Below, piece by piece: positions 52,074-52,133 of a DNA stretch of 52,133 nt. The position numbers were made by a program, and so were the translations under genes. Below the pieces are notes generated by a model that was not told the DNA's origin, did not search any database, and saw only the letters and a program-made list of their open reading frames with translations. Within the stretch, counting starts at the first letter, position 1, and the number at the start of each line of letters is the position of its first letter. Where the stretch lies: NCBI RefSeq assembly GCF_014652335.1, contig NZ_BMYP01000024.1, positions 1 through 52,133 of the forward strand, given 5' to 3'. The stretch comes from Vogesella fluminis. GTDB lineage: Bacteria > Pseudomonadota > Gammaproteobacteria > Burkholderiales > Chromobacteriaceae.

Positions 52074-52133
52074 GAGGGTGTGCAGAATTTTGTGTAAACG
52101 GACCATTGGCGGGAAACTGCCAAATTGTCCGGA
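52074..52133. mobile_element. Possible end of an IS256-family insertion sequence (cut by window edge)
   Basis: The stretch begins GTGTGCAGAATTTTGTGTAA. Short TTTTGTGTAA-like words are typical of inverted repeats of IS256/mutator-type elements, but I compare this from memory. No transposase codons can be seen because the window stops after 60 bases. Confidence 0.3.

Overview
The window is a GC-rich bacterial chromosome segment that looks betaproteobacterial, most likely Neisseriales (Chromobacteriaceae-like, e.g. the Vogesella/Chromobacterium/Aquitalea neighbourhood). The reasons are the order tpiA-secG-tRNA-Leu(GAG)-nuoA..N with separate nuoC and nuoD, the DUF2818 gene directly after nuoN, the gltBD pair, and a groESL operon with a CIRCE element. 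This placement is an inference from gene content and order; no database search was possible.

Layout. 1-2.9 kb: the tail of an unidentified gene, a secreted DUF2147 protein and recG. 2.9-8.4 kb (minus strand): phosphate uptake, with the low-affinity transporter pit and the high-affinity pstSCAB operon behind a possible Pho box. 8.5-24.6 kb (plus strand): tpiA, secG, tRNA-Leu, the complete 14-gene complex I operon and a DUF2818 gene. 24.8-27.5 kb: an amino-acid (probably cystine-type) ABC binding protein and permease plus a PLP trans-sulfuration enzyme, with no ATPase gene. 27.5-30.6 kb: a duplicated terminator module, a secreted GlcG/HbpS-like protein and a FixJ-type two-component system. 30.6-34.9 kb: an Orn/Lys/Arg decarboxylase with a long unexplained upstream region, and a phospholipase-D/cardiolipin-synthase-like enzyme. 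35-41.1 kb: gltB-gltD (glutamate synthase). 41.3-48.3 kb (minus strand): a visibly AT-richer surface-polysaccharide island with two GT2 glycosyltransferases, an unidentified transferase-like protein, a Wzx-like flippase, a hexapeptide acyltransferase, a sugar aminotransferase, and the decayed remains of rfbC and rfbA. 48.4-49.5 kb: a WecA/WbpL-like initiating sugar-phosphate transferase. 49.6-51.7 kb: groES-groEL. 51.7-52.1 kb: a non-coding junction with clustered short repeats and a possible insertion-sequence end.

The most interesting pattern is a 13-base word, TGCGGCCAACCTT or its variant TGCGGCCAACGTT, that recurs far above chance on both strands. It lies inside genes (tpiA, nuoG, the trans-sulfuration gene, the ABC binding protein) and between genes, where it is often paired into perfect inverted repeats at gene ends. 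It is missing from the AT-rich polysaccharide island. Spread of this kind is what DNA uptake sequences show in the related family Neisseriaceae, but the word is unlike the Neisseriaceae uptake words I know. It could be an undescribed uptake-like or other genome-wide signal.

Second-rank observations are the dead rfbA/rfbC pair beside the polysaccharide island, a mosaic glycosyltransferase, a C8 tract in the aminotransferase, a 16-bp palindrome (TCCGTA-N4-TACGGA) shared by the two-component operon and the GlcG-like gene, the 537-base region upstream of the decarboxylase, and the repeat cluster after groEL.
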